Shown: one piece after another, positions 8,268 to 16,241 of the stretch
How the letters are laid out: the number at the start of each line of letters is the position of its first letter
Position numbering within the stretch: position 1 is the first letter of the stretch
From: Sphingomonadales bacterium
GTDB taxonomy: Bacteria > Pseudomonadota > Alphaproteobacteria > Sphingomonadales > Sphingomonadaceae
Length of the DNA: 52,583 bases
Reading direction: 5' to 3'
Assembly (NCBI GenBank): GCA_018971065.1
Contig: JAGWVC010000015.1
Coordinates: 1 to 52,583 of the forward strand
Notes under the pieces: model-generated
The model's database searches: none
What the model saw: the letters and a program-made list of their open reading frames with translations, nothing else
Told to the model about the DNA's origin: nothing
Made by a program: the position numbers and the translations under genes

Positions 8268-9350
8268 ACGCTGGACAGCCATCGCATTCAACGGCAACAA
8301 GGACGTGGTGGCGATCAGTCCGAAACCGGGAGAGCGAATCTGGAGTCCAATGATGCCCCGGTGCTGGTAACGGGGGCCAGCGGCTTCGTCGGCAGCCATG
8401 TCGCCCGCGCGCTGGTGGCGCGCGGGCGCCGGGTCCGCGCGCTGCTGCGCCCGTCCAGCCGGGTGGAGGCACTGGCCGGACTGCCGCTGGAGATCGTCCA
8501 CGGCGACGTGCTCGATCCCGCCAGCCTCGCGGCGGCGATGGAGGGGTGCGGCAGCGTGTTCTGGAACGTGGTCGATCCACGCTTCTGGCTGACCGACCAG
8601 ACGCCGATCTGGCGCAACAACGTCGAAGGGCTGGAAAACGGCATGGCCGCCGCGCTGGCGGCGGGCGTCAGGCGCTTCATCTTCACCAGCACGATGGGCA
8701 CGCTCGGGCTCGATCCGGCTGGCCCGGTCACCGAACAGGTGCCGTTCAACTGGCACGATCGGGCCGGTCCCTACATCCTCGCCCGGCTGGAGGCGGAAAC
8801 CCGCTTCCTCGCCTGCTGCCGCGAACGCGGCCTGCCCGGCGTGGCGCTCTGCGTCGCCAACACCTACGGCCCGCAGGACTATCAGCCCACCCCGCACAAC
8901 GGCATGCTCTGGCAGGTCGCCAGCGGGGGGATGAAAGCGGCGGTCGCGGTCGCCCAGCCCACCGTTGACATTCGCGACGTGGCCGAAGCCGCCGTTCTCG
9001 CGGAAACCCGTGGCCGCCTCGGGGAGCGCTACATCATCGCCAACGAATACGTCGCCGCGCGCGATTTCTACGCGATGGCGGTGGCCGATACCGGCCGCCC
9101 GCTGCCGACGCTGATCCCCTATCGCGTCGCTTATGTCGCGGCATGGATCGCCGAGCGCCTGTTCCGGCTCGCCGGTCGGCGCGATTTTCTGGTCAGCACC
9201 GACGCGGTGCGGATGTCGGCGATTTTCCGCGAACTGAGCCACGACAAGGCGCGCCGCGACCTCGGCTGGAACCCCCGGCCCTTGCGTGAGACCGTGCGCG
9301 ACGCAATCGCGTGGTTCGCGGCGCACGACATCGCAGGTCACGGCGCATGA
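8247..9350 (+). CDS. NAD-dependent epimerase / 3-beta-hydroxysteroid dehydrogenase-like protein
   Basis: An extended short-chain dehydrogenase that binds NAD(P) through VTGASGFVGSHVAR and probably oxidises a ring or side-chain hydroxyl, or acts on a 3-beta-hydroxysteroid-like substrate. The family's second region is FTSTMGTLGLDP; the usual Tyr of YxxxK is not in a standard context (the nearest is GPYILARLEAE), so the exact reaction is uncertain. The start is unclear. The first ATG gives 31 unusual extra residues and overlaps a promoter motif. A good ribosome-binding site, GGGAGAG (8328-8334), points instead to a CTG at 8340, which would give a 336-residue protein of normal length. The stop overlaps the MFS gene as ATGA. 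Confidence 0.8.
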   Translation: MNLMYVITLDSHRIQRQQGRGGDQSETGRANLESNDAPVLVTGASGFVGSHVARALVARGRRVRALLRPSSRVEALAGLPLEIVHGDVLDPASLAAAMEGCGSVFWNVVDPRFWLTDQTPIWRNNVEGLENGMAAALAAGVRRFIFTSTMGTLGLDPAGPVTEQVPFNWHDRAGPYILARLEAETRFLACCRERGLPGVALCVANTYGPQDYQPTPHNGMLWQVASGGMKAAVAVAQPTVDIRDVAEAAVLAETRGRLGERYIIANEYVAARDFYAMAVADTGRPLPTLIPYRVAYVAAWIAERLFRLAGRRDFLVSTDAVRMSAIFRELSHDKARRDLGWNPRPLRETVRDAIAWFAAHDIAGHGA

Positions 9351-10543
9351 CCACCCCGCGCGAGGAATGGGCCGCCAGTTGGCCGCTTCCGCCGGTCGGC
9401 ATGCTCGGCATTGCCGGCTCCACGCTGTTCCCGATGGTCAGCGGCCTGCTGATCGTGCCGCTCACCGGCGCGTTCGGCTGGAGCCGGGCGCAGTTCTCAC
9501 TGGCGATGCTGCTGCAGGTTCTGGTCGGCTTGGTGCTGGGGCCGATCGCCGGGCGCATGGTCGATCGCCACGGTCCGCGCCGGGTGCTGCTGGCGGGCAT
9601 CCCGGCGATGGCCTGCGGATTCGGCCTGCTGGGGCTGGTCAACGGCCCGATCTGGCAATGGTGGCTGGCGGTGGTGCTGCTGGGCGTGACGATGGCGCCG
9701 GTGCTGCCGGTAAGCTGGATGGCGGCGATCATTTCCCGGTTCGACGCGGCGCGGGGTCTGGCGATGGCGATTGCGCTGGCCGGCGTCGGTCTCGGCTCGG
9801 CAGTCTGGCCGGTGCTGGGCGCCCGCCTGCTGGCGACATGGGGATGGCGGGCGGTCTATCCCGCGCTGGGCATCGGCTGGGCGGCGGTGTTGCTGCCGCT
9901 CGCCTGGGCCACGCTGCCACGCACGCCGTCTGCCCGGTCGGCCCAAACCACGGCAGTCCCGGGCGCCTGCGGCCAGACCCTGCGCTCTTCGACCTTCCTG
10001 CTGCTGACTGCGGCCGGCAGCATCTTCATCGCCACGATTTATGGCATCAACCTCAACCTCGTGCCGATCCTCACCGGGCTGGGCTATTCGATCGGGCAGG
10101 CCGCCGGGATCGCCGGATTGGCGGGGTTGAGCGCGATCGCCGGGCGGGTGCTCACCGGCCTCCTTCTCGACCTGCTGCCGACCCGGCTGCTGGCGGTGGC
10201 GACATTCCTGCTGCCGCTGGTGTCGATTGCGCTGCTCTCACGGCTCGGCGCACCCGGCGGCACCGTCGTCGCGGCGGTCACCTTGCTGGGGTTTTCGCTC
10301 GGCGCCGAAACCGACGTGATCGCCTTCATCGCCTCGCGCCGGTTCGATTCGCGCGTATTTGCCTCGGCCTATTCGGTGTCGTCGGCGGTGTTCTCGGTCT
10401 GCGCCGCGCTCGGCCCCCTGCTGGCCAATCGCGTGTTCGATGCCAGTCATTCCTACCACGGATTCTTCCTCGCGGCGTTTCCCGCGATCGCAATCGGCGC
10501 GATCCTCGTCGCGCTGGTCCCGCAACCATCGCGCACGCGCTGA
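9347..10543 (+). CDS. MFS transporter
   Basis: A 398-residue inner-membrane permease with about 12 hydrophobic helices. Between helices 2 and 3 it has the MFS motif A as GPIAGRMVDRHGPRRVLL, and NGPIWQWWLAVVLLG follows. It is translationally coupled to the 3-beta-HSD-like gene by ATGA overlap, so it probably imports the substrate of this block or exports an intermediate. It ends four bases from the convergent TetR gene with no visible terminator. Confidence 0.88.
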   Translation: MTTPREEWAASWPLPPVGMLGIAGSTLFPMVSGLLIVPLTGAFGWSRAQFSLAMLLQVLVGLVLGPIAGRMVDRHGPRRVLLAGIPAMACGFGLLGLVNGPIWQWWLAVVLLGVTMAPVLPVSWMAAIISRFDAARGLAMAIALAGVGLGSAVWPVLGARLLATWGWRAVYPALGIGWAAVLLPLAWATLPRTPSARSAQTTAVPGACGQTLRSSTFLLLTAAGSIFIATIYGINLNLVPILTGLGYSIGQAAGIAGLAGLSAIAGRVLTGLLLDLLPTRLLAVATFLLPLVSIALLSRLGAPGGTVVAAVTLLGFSLGAETDVIAFIASRRFDSRVFASAYSVSSAVFSVCAALGPLLANRVFDASHSYHGFFLAAFPAIAIGAILVALVPQPSRTR

Positions 10544-10547
10544 ACCG

Positions 10548-11180
10548 TCAGCCCCGTCGCAGCCCTTCGACCAGCGACAGGAACGCCCGCGTCACCTCTG
10601 GCGCGGTCTGTTCGGGGCGATCGGCACTGGCGATGGTCAGCGCCGCATCGTTGAGCGCGGCCTGCACCAGGAACGCCAGCGGCTCGGCCGGCTGCGGCGC
10701 GATCAGGTTCTGGTCCATCAGCATCTGCAACGCCGCCGCCATGCCGCTACCGACGAATTCGCTTTCCAGCTCGCGCCAACGCGCCCAGCCCAGCACGGCG
10801 GGGCCGTCGATCAGCAGGATGCGGCGGTATTCCGCGCTCGCTGCAACCAGGTCGAGATAGCGCTGCAGCGCCCGGATGACCTGCGGCCACAACTGGCCCG
10901 ACATGCTGGCCACGCCGGCATTGGTCCGCTCCACCAGCTCGGCCAGCACCTCGCGGAACACCGCCTCGAACAGGTCCTCCTTGCCGGTGAAGTGATGGTA
11001 CAGCGCGCCGCGCGTCATCGCCGCCCGCTCGACAATCTCGGTGGTGCCGGTGGCGTGATAGCCGATGCCCCCGAACAGCGCGCGCGCCGCTGCCAGCACG
11101 GCGGTGCGGGTCGTCGCCGCGCGCTCGCGCTGCGCCTCGGGCGAACCGCCGCGATTGCCGGCCTTCGCCACCTTGCCCAT
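10548..11180 (-). CDS. TetR/AcrR-family transcriptional regulator
   Basis: A 210-residue regulator whose helix-turn-helix runs through roughly residues 20-65 (ALFGGIGYHATGTTEIVERA, then MTRGALYHHFTGKEDLFEAV). The C-terminal domain is helical. The chosen ATG follows the stop codon of the CrtC-like gene by one base, which implies coupled translation as the third gene of a three-gene operon. It may be an autoregulator of that operon. Confidence 0.87.
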   Translation of the reverse strand: MGKVAKAGNRGGSPEAQRERAATTRTAVLAAARALFGGIGYHATGTTEIVERAAMTRGALYHHFTGKEDLFEAVFREVLAELVERTNAGVASMSGQLWPQVIRALQRYLDLVAASAEYRRILLIDGPAVLGWARWRELESEFVGSGMAAALQMLMDQNLIAPQPAEPLAFLVQAALNDAALTIASADRPEQTAPEVTRAFLSLVEGLRRG

Positions 11181-11181
11181 G

Positions 11182-12348
11182 TCAGACGAACCGCACGCCC
11201 GGGTATTCGCCCAGGATGATGCTCTCCATGTCGCCATACCCGGCGTTCGCGCCTTCGCGAATGCGCACCGGCCGGTCCCGGATCTGCCAGCGATAGTTCT
11301 CGGCGGTTTTCTCCGGCGCGTTCACGTCCTCCACGGTCTCGCCGTCGAGGAAATCCTCCCCCTTGTAGCTGCCGTGGATCTGCCCCTTCCACGCGCCGTA
11401 CATCCCGGGCAGCAGCCGGAAGCCCATCTCCGCGTCGATCGCCTCGATTTCGAAAACGCGCTCCTCCACCGCCTTGCCGGCGCCCGCCAGCAGCGCGGTG
11501 ACGCGCCCGCGCATCGCCGCCTTGTCCCCGGCGCGATAGTCGATCTCGGGGTAGAGGTGCAGGATCGGAATCTGCCGCCCGTCGCTCTCGTTGATGTAGC
11601 CGCTGAAGAAGTCCGGCGGCCCCTCTCCGCCGAAAACGCGGAAGTAATAGGCCAGATCGTAACTACTGCCATCCGGCCGGTCGATCTTCGAGACCAGCCA
11701 GTTGAAATGATACCCGCCGCTCTTGGCGCCACCGGTCGCGCCAGCGCTACCGGGCACTAGGTCGGCCGGGTCCAGCCCGACATGCTCGCGGATGCCCCAT
11801 GACCGGTCGCGGAAGCCGAACCAGTCGTCAGGCACCACCTCATGGCGTTCCCCCTCGATCTCGATCCAGCCCGAAACCGTGCCAGCCTGGTGAAAGCGGA
11901 TCACGTCCGACGCGGTGCGGCCGGCGTGGATCACCACATCGCGGTTCTCGAAAAACGCCGGCATCGTCGCGTGGAACGTCAGCTCGAAGCGCAGCGGCTG
12001 CGCGGCGTTATCCGCGCAGGTCAGCCGGATCGCACCAAGCGGTTCCAGCACCTCGTACCCCAGCGGCCCGACGCCCAGCGTTTCCGGCGCGCTCGCCAGC
12101 ACCCGGCTCGCCCGCACCGTCAGTTGCCGCGTGCCCACCTGCACCCCGGCAAACCCGTCCAGCACATTGCGGTTGGCATACTTGCCCAGGCCAAAGCTGG
12201 CCTGCAGCGTGCCGTCCTTGCGCATCAGCGTGAACCACGCCTTCTCGGTCCACGCCCGGTCGGCGCTGCCCACCGCGGCGAACGTGTTGACGATCTGGTG
12301 GTTGAACTGCTCGTCCGCGCCGGTCAGCGCCGCAATCGTCGGAATCAT
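11182..12348 (-). CDS. CrtC/lipocalin-like beta-barrel protein, function unknown
   Basis: A 388-residue protein without signal peptide or membrane segment. It has a conserved block DDWFGFRDRSWGIR (about residues 173-187) and is rich in predicted beta strands. Proteins with this block resemble the hydroxyneurosporene synthase (CrtC) / AttH lipocalin-like fold, but I cannot name a reaction. The chosen ATG overlaps the upstream kinase stop as ATGA; a TTG two codons earlier is a less likely start. It lies between an APH-like kinase and a TetR regulator, so it probably acts on or binds the same hydrophobic molecule as the kinase. Confidence 0.7.
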   Translation of the reverse strand: MIPTIAALTGADEQFNHQIVNTFAAVGSADRAWTEKAWFTLMRKDGTLQASFGLGKYANRNVLDGFAGVQVGTRQLTVRASRVLASAPETLGVGPLGYEVLEPLGAIRLTCADNAAQPLRFELTFHATMPAFFENRDVVIHAGRTASDVIRFHQAGTVSGWIEIEGERHEVVPDDWFGFRDRSWGIREHVGLDPADLVPGSAGATGGAKSGGYHFNWLVSKIDRPDGSSYDLAYYFRVFGGEGPPDFFSGYINESDGRQIPILHLYPEIDYRAGDKAAMRGRVTALLAGAGKAVEERVFEIEAIDAEMGFRLLPGMYGAWKGQIHGSYKGEDFLDGETVEDVNAPEKTAENYRWQIRDRPVRIREGANAGYGDMESIILGEYPGVRFV

Positions 12349-13346
12349 GCCCAATCGGCCTTTCGGAATTCGTCGCTGTCGAGCATCGCGCCCATCACGC
12401 CGAGGTAATAATCAAGGTTCTGCTTCATGTAGGCGAGCTTGGGGTCGGTGCTGCGCCCGCTGTCCCACATGTTGGCGCCCTCGGCGATGATCGCGCCGAT
12501 CTTGCCGATCTGCGCGATCTCGTGCCACAGCACGCCGCGCGCACGGCGTCCCGAACCCTGCTCCCACAGCGCGATCACCGCCTCGCGGTCCAGCATGCCC
12601 GGCAGCTTCTGCGCGCGCGTCGCGTGGTGGTGGTCGCTGGCAAAGCAATACAGCGCATAGCCGAGGTCCGCGAGCGGCTCGCCGTTCAGCGCCATTTCCC
12701 AGTCCAGCAGCGCGCTGACCTCGCCCTCGTGCCACATCAGGTTGGACAGCTTGGTATCGCCGTGGACGATCGCCGGCGGTCCCGATCGCGGCGCCGCAAC
12801 CGCCAGCAGCCGGTCAAAATCCGCCACTAGCGCCGGTGCATTGGCCGCCGCGGCAAACGCCTGCCAGCGCCGCGCATCATCCTCGGGCGTGGTCTCCGGG
12901 CCCAGCAAGGGCAGGGGGGACAGTCGGGCCAGCGCAGCGAACGCGCCGATCCACTGCCGGCACACCGCTTCGCGAAACGCGTCGCTGCCGTCCACGAACC
13001 ACGGCCGCATCTCGATGTCGTGGATTTCCTCGCCGGCCACGCGCGCCATCACGAAGAACGGCACGCCCAGCGCCGCCGGGTCATCCTCGATGTGGACGAT
13101 GCGCGGCACCGGCGGAGCGCCTGGCACGTCGCCCAGCGCGGCATAGATGCGCGCCTGCATCAGCACGTCGTGCCCGTCCAGCATCGCGCCCGCCGCCGGC
13201 GGCAGCCGCAGGATCAGGTCGGGGCCGTCGATGCGATAGGTGTCGTTGGAAAAGCCGGTGGTCAGCGGCGTCACGCCGGTGATCGCCCCGCCCCCCGGCA
13301 GGCAGGCCCGCAATCCTGCGGCGATCGCTTCGGGGTCTCGCGCCAT
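12345..13346 (-). CDS. APH-fold phosphotransferase family protein
   Basis: A 333-residue kinase-like protein of the aminoglycoside phosphotransferase fold. The Brenner motif IVHGDTKLSNLMWH carries the catalytic Asp and the metal-binding Asn, and ALLDWEMALNGEPLADLGY carries the second metal ligand. Family relatives phosphorylate small molecules or hydroxyacyl-CoAs (as in the ACAD10/11 kinase domain), and the catabolic context favours that over antibiotic resistance. The chosen ATG has GGGAG five bases upstream; an earlier in-frame ATG lies at the predicted transcription start and has no ribosome-binding site. It is the first gene of the operon with the CrtC-like and TetR genes. Confidence 0.82.
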   Translation of the reverse strand: MARDPEAIAAGLRACLPGGGAITGVTPLTTGFSNDTYRIDGPDLILRLPPAAGAMLDGHDVLMQARIYAALGDVPGAPPVPRIVHIEDDPAALGVPFFVMARVAGEEIHDIEMRPWFVDGSDAFREAVCRQWIGAFAALARLSPLPLLGPETTPEDDARRWQAFAAAANAPALVADFDRLLAVAAPRSGPPAIVHGDTKLSNLMWHEGEVSALLDWEMALNGEPLADLGYALYCFASDHHHATRAQKLPGMLDREAVIALWEQGSGRRARGVLWHEIAQIGKIGAIIAEGANMWDSGRSTDPKLAYMKQNLDYYLGVMGAMLDSDEFRKADWA

Positions 13347-13394
13347 GTTCGCTCCCTGCATGTCCGGCGTGCGCGCCGAATTCGACATGCAGAC

Positions 13395-13423
13395 TGTATC
13401 TAGCGTTTGCGCCCGCCCGTCAA
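13395..13423 (-). promoter_or_regulatory. Promoter of the kinase/CrtC-like/TetR operon
   Basis: On the minus strand TTGACG is followed after 17 bases by GATACA. The predicted start of transcription is near 13388, which supports the downstream ATG at 13346 as the first translated codon. The -35 box reaches into the 3' end of the upstream tetR gene. Confidence 0.5.
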
Positions 13424-14031
13424 GGCACCGCCAGCGTGGTCCGCAGCATCGCCACGCTCGCCTCGCGCAGCCGGTCGCAATCGACTCCGGGATCGACCAG
13501 CAACTGCATCGACTGGCCGAACATCAGGCAGCCGATCATCAGCCCGGTCGCCTGCGGATCGAGATCGCGCCGGATCGTGCCGTCTGCCTGTCCGCGCTCC
13601 ACCCAGCGCGCCAGCCGCCGCTCCACCCCGGCATGGGTGCCTGCGAACGCGCTGCGCAACTCGCTCGCCTCCGCCACCGCCGAAGACAGCAGCATGAAAT
13701 AGGCGCGCGCCTCGTTTCGCAGGCCGATGTCGCGCAAACTGGCATCGACATAGCCGAGGATCGCCTCGCGCCCGGGCAGTGCCTCGAAGCCCAGTTCGGC
13801 GATCTTGGCTTCCTGCCGCTCGTGCAACTGCGCCAGCACCGCCTCGATCAGCCGCGCCTTCGATCCGAACCGCACGCTGGCCAGCCCCCGGCTGAACCCG
13901 CCCACCCGCGCCAGCGCCTCGAACGTCACCGCCCCCACGCCCTCACGCGCGATCAGGTCCACCGCCGCCTGCAGCAACGCGGCTTCCGATTGCGAGCGGC
14001 GCTCGACTTGCGTGCGGCGGACGGTCGTCAT
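13420..14031 (-). CDS. TetR/AcrR-family transcriptional regulator
   Basis: A 203-residue regulator. The helix-turn-helix spans about residues 15-60 (LLQAAVDLIAREGVGAVTFE, then ALARVGGFSRGLASVRFGSKARLIEAVL) and a C-terminal helical ligand domain follows. It is divergent from the second P450 gene, with which it shares an 84-base promoter region, so it is the likely local repressor of that P450. Confidence 0.87.
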   Translation of the reverse strand: MTTVRRTQVERRSQSEAALLQAAVDLIAREGVGAVTFEALARVGGFSRGLASVRFGSKARLIEAVLAQLHERQEAKIAELGFEALPGREAILGYVDASLRDIGLRNEARAYFMLLSSAVAEASELRSAFAGTHAGVERRLARWVERGQADGTIRRDLDPQATGLMIGCLMFGQSMQLLVDPGVDCDRLREASVAMLRTTLAVP

Positions 14032-14048
14032 CGGCGGAACAATCTTTC

Positions 14049-14077
14049 TTGCTGGACAACAAACAAATTAATGATAG
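14049..14077 (+). promoter_or_regulatory. Possible promoter of the second P450 gene
   Basis: TTGCTG and TGATAG are spaced by 17 bases, in an AT-rich patch of otherwise GC-rich DNA between the divergent tetR and P450 genes. The match to consensus is moderate. Confidence 0.35.
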
Positions 14078-14115
14078 CGTCAAGAGGCATTGTTTCGCAA
14101 CCCGGAGTTCCGCCC

Positions 14116-15381
14116 ATGGCCGTTCCTGCCGAGCACGTCGCCCGCATCGTCGATCCGGCAGCCTATGCCGATGGCTCGATCTACGAAACCTACCGGTGGC
14201 TGCGCGCCAACGACCCGTGGGGCGTGATCGAGGCCGACGGTTACGACCGCTTCCGCGTCGTCACCCGTCATGCCGACATCCAGGAACTCAGCCGCGACGC
14301 CGAACGGTTCCACAACGGCCCGCAACCGATCCTCACCACGCAAGTGGCGATCCGCAAGACCCAGGAACAGTTCGGCGGCGCGCCGATCAATTCGCTGATC
14401 CACATGGATCCGCCCGAGCACCAGAAGTACCGCCAGCTCACCAGCGCGTGGTTCCAGCCCGGCAACCTGCGCGCGCTCGAAGGCGCCATCCGGGCGCTGG
14501 CCCGCCGCTCGGTCGATCGCATGGCGGCGCTCGGCGGTCGCTGCGATTTCGTCAACGAAATCGCGCTGCACTACCCGCTGCTGGTGGTCATGGCGATCCT
14601 CGGCCTGCCCGAGGAGGACGAGCCGCTGATGCTGCGCCTCACGCAGGAGATGTTCGGCGCCAACGATCCCGACATCAACGCCACCGGCAACACCTCCACC
14701 TCAATCAAGGACGAGAACGCCAGGCTCGACATGTCGTCGTTCATGCAGATGGCGGCCTACTTCAACGCGCTGACCGAGCAGCGCCGCAAGCAGCCCACCG
14801 ACGATCTCGCCTCGGTGATCGCCAACGCCACGATCGACGGCCAGCCGATGAACCCCATGGCCACGATGGGCTACTACATCATCACCGCCACCGCCGGGCA
14901 CGATACGACCTCGTCGTCCACCGGCGGCGGCATGTGGGCGTTGGCTGAAAACCCCGCCGAGTTCGCCAAGCTCAAGGCCGATCCCGCGCTGCTGCCGTCG
15001 TTCGTGGACGAGGCGATCCGCTGGACCACCCCCGTCAAGCACTTCATGCGCCGCGCCACGCAGGACACGGTGGTCAACGGCCAGCCGCTTGCAAAGGACG
15101 AATGGCTGATGCTGTGCTACGCCTCGGCCAACCGCGACGAGGCGATGTTCCCCGATGCGAACCGCTTCCTCGTCGATCGCAAGCCCAACCGCCACATCGC
15201 CTTCGGTTACGGCGCGCACTTGTGCCTCGGCCAATACCTCGGCCGCATGGAAATGCGCATCCTGTTCGAGGAACTGCTGCCCCGGCTGGACAGCGTCGAG
15301 CTCGACGGCGATCCGGCGATGATGAAGGCGCTGTTCGTCAACGGCCCGAAGCGCCTGCCGCTGCGTTACGTGATGCGATAG
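14116..15381 (+). CDS. Cytochrome P450 (second, different family)
   Basis: A soluble P450 of 421 residues. The I-helix motif is TATAGHDTTSSSTGG, the ExxR is in DEAIRWTTPV, and the heme loop is FGYGAHLCLGQYLGRMEM with Cys370 as thiolate ligand. It is not close to the CYP101-like protein of the same block and looks like a class I bacterial P450 of the type that works on steroid-, terpenoid- or fatty-acid-like molecules. The ATG is preceded by CCGGAG. Divergent from a TetR regulator. No ferredoxin gene is adjacent. Confidence 0.92.
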   Translation: MAVPAEHVARIVDPAAYADGSIYETYRWLRANDPWGVIEADGYDRFRVVTRHADIQELSRDAERFHNGPQPILTTQVAIRKTQEQFGGAPINSLIHMDPPEHQKYRQLTSAWFQPGNLRALEGAIRALARRSVDRMAALGGRCDFVNEIALHYPLLVVMAILGLPEEDEPLMLRLTQEMFGANDPDINATGNTSTSIKDENARLDMSSFMQMAAYFNALTEQRRKQPTDDLASVIANATIDGQPMNPMATMGYYIITATAGHDTTSSSTGGGMWALAENPAEFAKLKADPALLPSFVDEAIRWTTPVKHFMRRATQDTVVNGQPLAKDEWLMLCYASANRDEAMFPDANRFLVDRKPNRHIAFGYGAHLCLGQYLGRMEMRILFEELLPRLDSVELDGDPAMMKALFVNGPKRLPLRYVMR

Positions 15382-15442
15382 GCCGATCCGGCGCTTGTCT
15401 GCCACGTTGGCGGGCGTCCTTGGGAGACGGGGGATATCCGGC

Positions 15443-15476
15443 TTGATCTCCTCAAGGATTAGAACATAATGGGAAC
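15443..15476 (+). promoter_or_regulatory. SOS promoter: LexA box overlapping the imuA promoter
   Basis: GAAC (15462-15465), seven bases, then GAAC (15473-15476) is an exact alphaproteobacterial LexA box in the GAAC-N7-GAAC orientation. It overlaps a -10 element CATAAT (15465-15470) that lies 16 bases from a -35 TTGATC (15443-15448). The predicted start of transcription is at or next to the A of the imuA ATG, so LexA would block RNA polymerase directly and the mRNA would have no leader. Confidence 0.85.
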
Positions 15477-16241
15477 ATGAGAGTCGTTCCCTTTCCGATC
15501 CGCCACGGTGCACACAAGCTGGAGGCGTTTGCCGGTTGGCTCGGCTTGCCCATGCTGGATGGACTGGTCGACGGGCCGGCGCGCGCGCGGGTGCATGAGG
15601 TCTATGCGGCAGAGGCAGAGGATGCGGCGGCGGCTGGCGGGTTTGTCATGGCGCTGGCAGCGGGCCTTGCGGGCAAGTCGCGCCCGGTGCTGTGGCTGCG
15701 CTTGCGCCTGGCCGCGCGGCTTGGCGGGGTGTTGCAGGCCGAAGGGTGGCGCGATCTGGGAGGTCGGCCAGGCAAGGCGCTGGTCAGCGTCCTTCCCGAT
15801 ACCGTGGCGCTGCTACGCGCGGCGGTGGAGGGCTTGCGCTGCCCGGCCCTGGGCGCCGTGGTGGTCGAAGGCTGGGGGGCAATGCGCGAACTGGACCTTA
15901 CCGCCAGCCGCCGGTTTTCGCTTGCGGCGGAAAGATCGGGCGTGCCGCTCCTGCTTCTCAGAATCGATGCGACACCCGTGCCCAGCGCCGCACAGACCCG
16001 CTGGCAAGTGGCCCCCGCGCCTTCCGTGGCGCTGCCGGGGAATGCGCCCGGCCATCCCTGTTTCGATGTGACCTTGTTGCGCCAGCGCGGCGGCCCTTCC
16101 GGCCAGGGCTGGCGTCTGGAGTGGGACCGTGACCAATGCCAGTTCCGTGAAGCGCCGCTACCTGGCGCTGTGGTTTCCGTTCCTGCCGACCGACCGGCTG
16201 CGTCAGGAGGAAGCAGGGGGCGAAGCCGGCAGGCGGCCTGA
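15477..16241 (+). CDS. imuA: ImuA, RecA-like SOS mutagenesis protein
   Basis: A 254-residue RecA/SulA-like protein of the ImuA family, which works with ImuB and DnaE2 in damage-induced mutagenesis. Features are the central RecA-like core (VLWLRLRLAARLGGVLQAEG, then KALVSVLPD) and the conserved end WRLEWDRDQCQFREAPLPGAV. The LexA box touches the start codon and no ribosome-binding site exists, which fits a leaderless message; the N-terminal residues PFPIRHG match the family, so a later start is unlikely. Its last 113 bases overlap imuB. It is the first gene of the operon imuA-imuB-dnaE2. Confidence 0.88.
   Translation: MRVVPFPIRHGAHKLEAFAGWLGLPMLDGLVDGPARARVHEVYAAEAEDAAAAGGFVMALAAGLAGKSRPVLWLRLRLAARLGGVLQAEGWRDLGGRPGKALVSVLPDTVALLRAAVEGLRCPALGAVVVEGWGAMRELDLTASRRFSLAAERSGVPLLLLRIDATPVPSAAQTRWQVAPAPSVALPGNAPGHPCFDVTLLRQRGGPSGQGWRLEWDRDQCQFREAPLPGAVVSVPADRPAASGGSRGRSRQAA

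Noticed and set aside
12345..13346. Aminoglycoside resistance gene
   Set aside because: It shares the APH fold, but its place in an operon with a CrtC-like protein inside a catabolic block and its overall sequence fit the general phosphotransferase family better.
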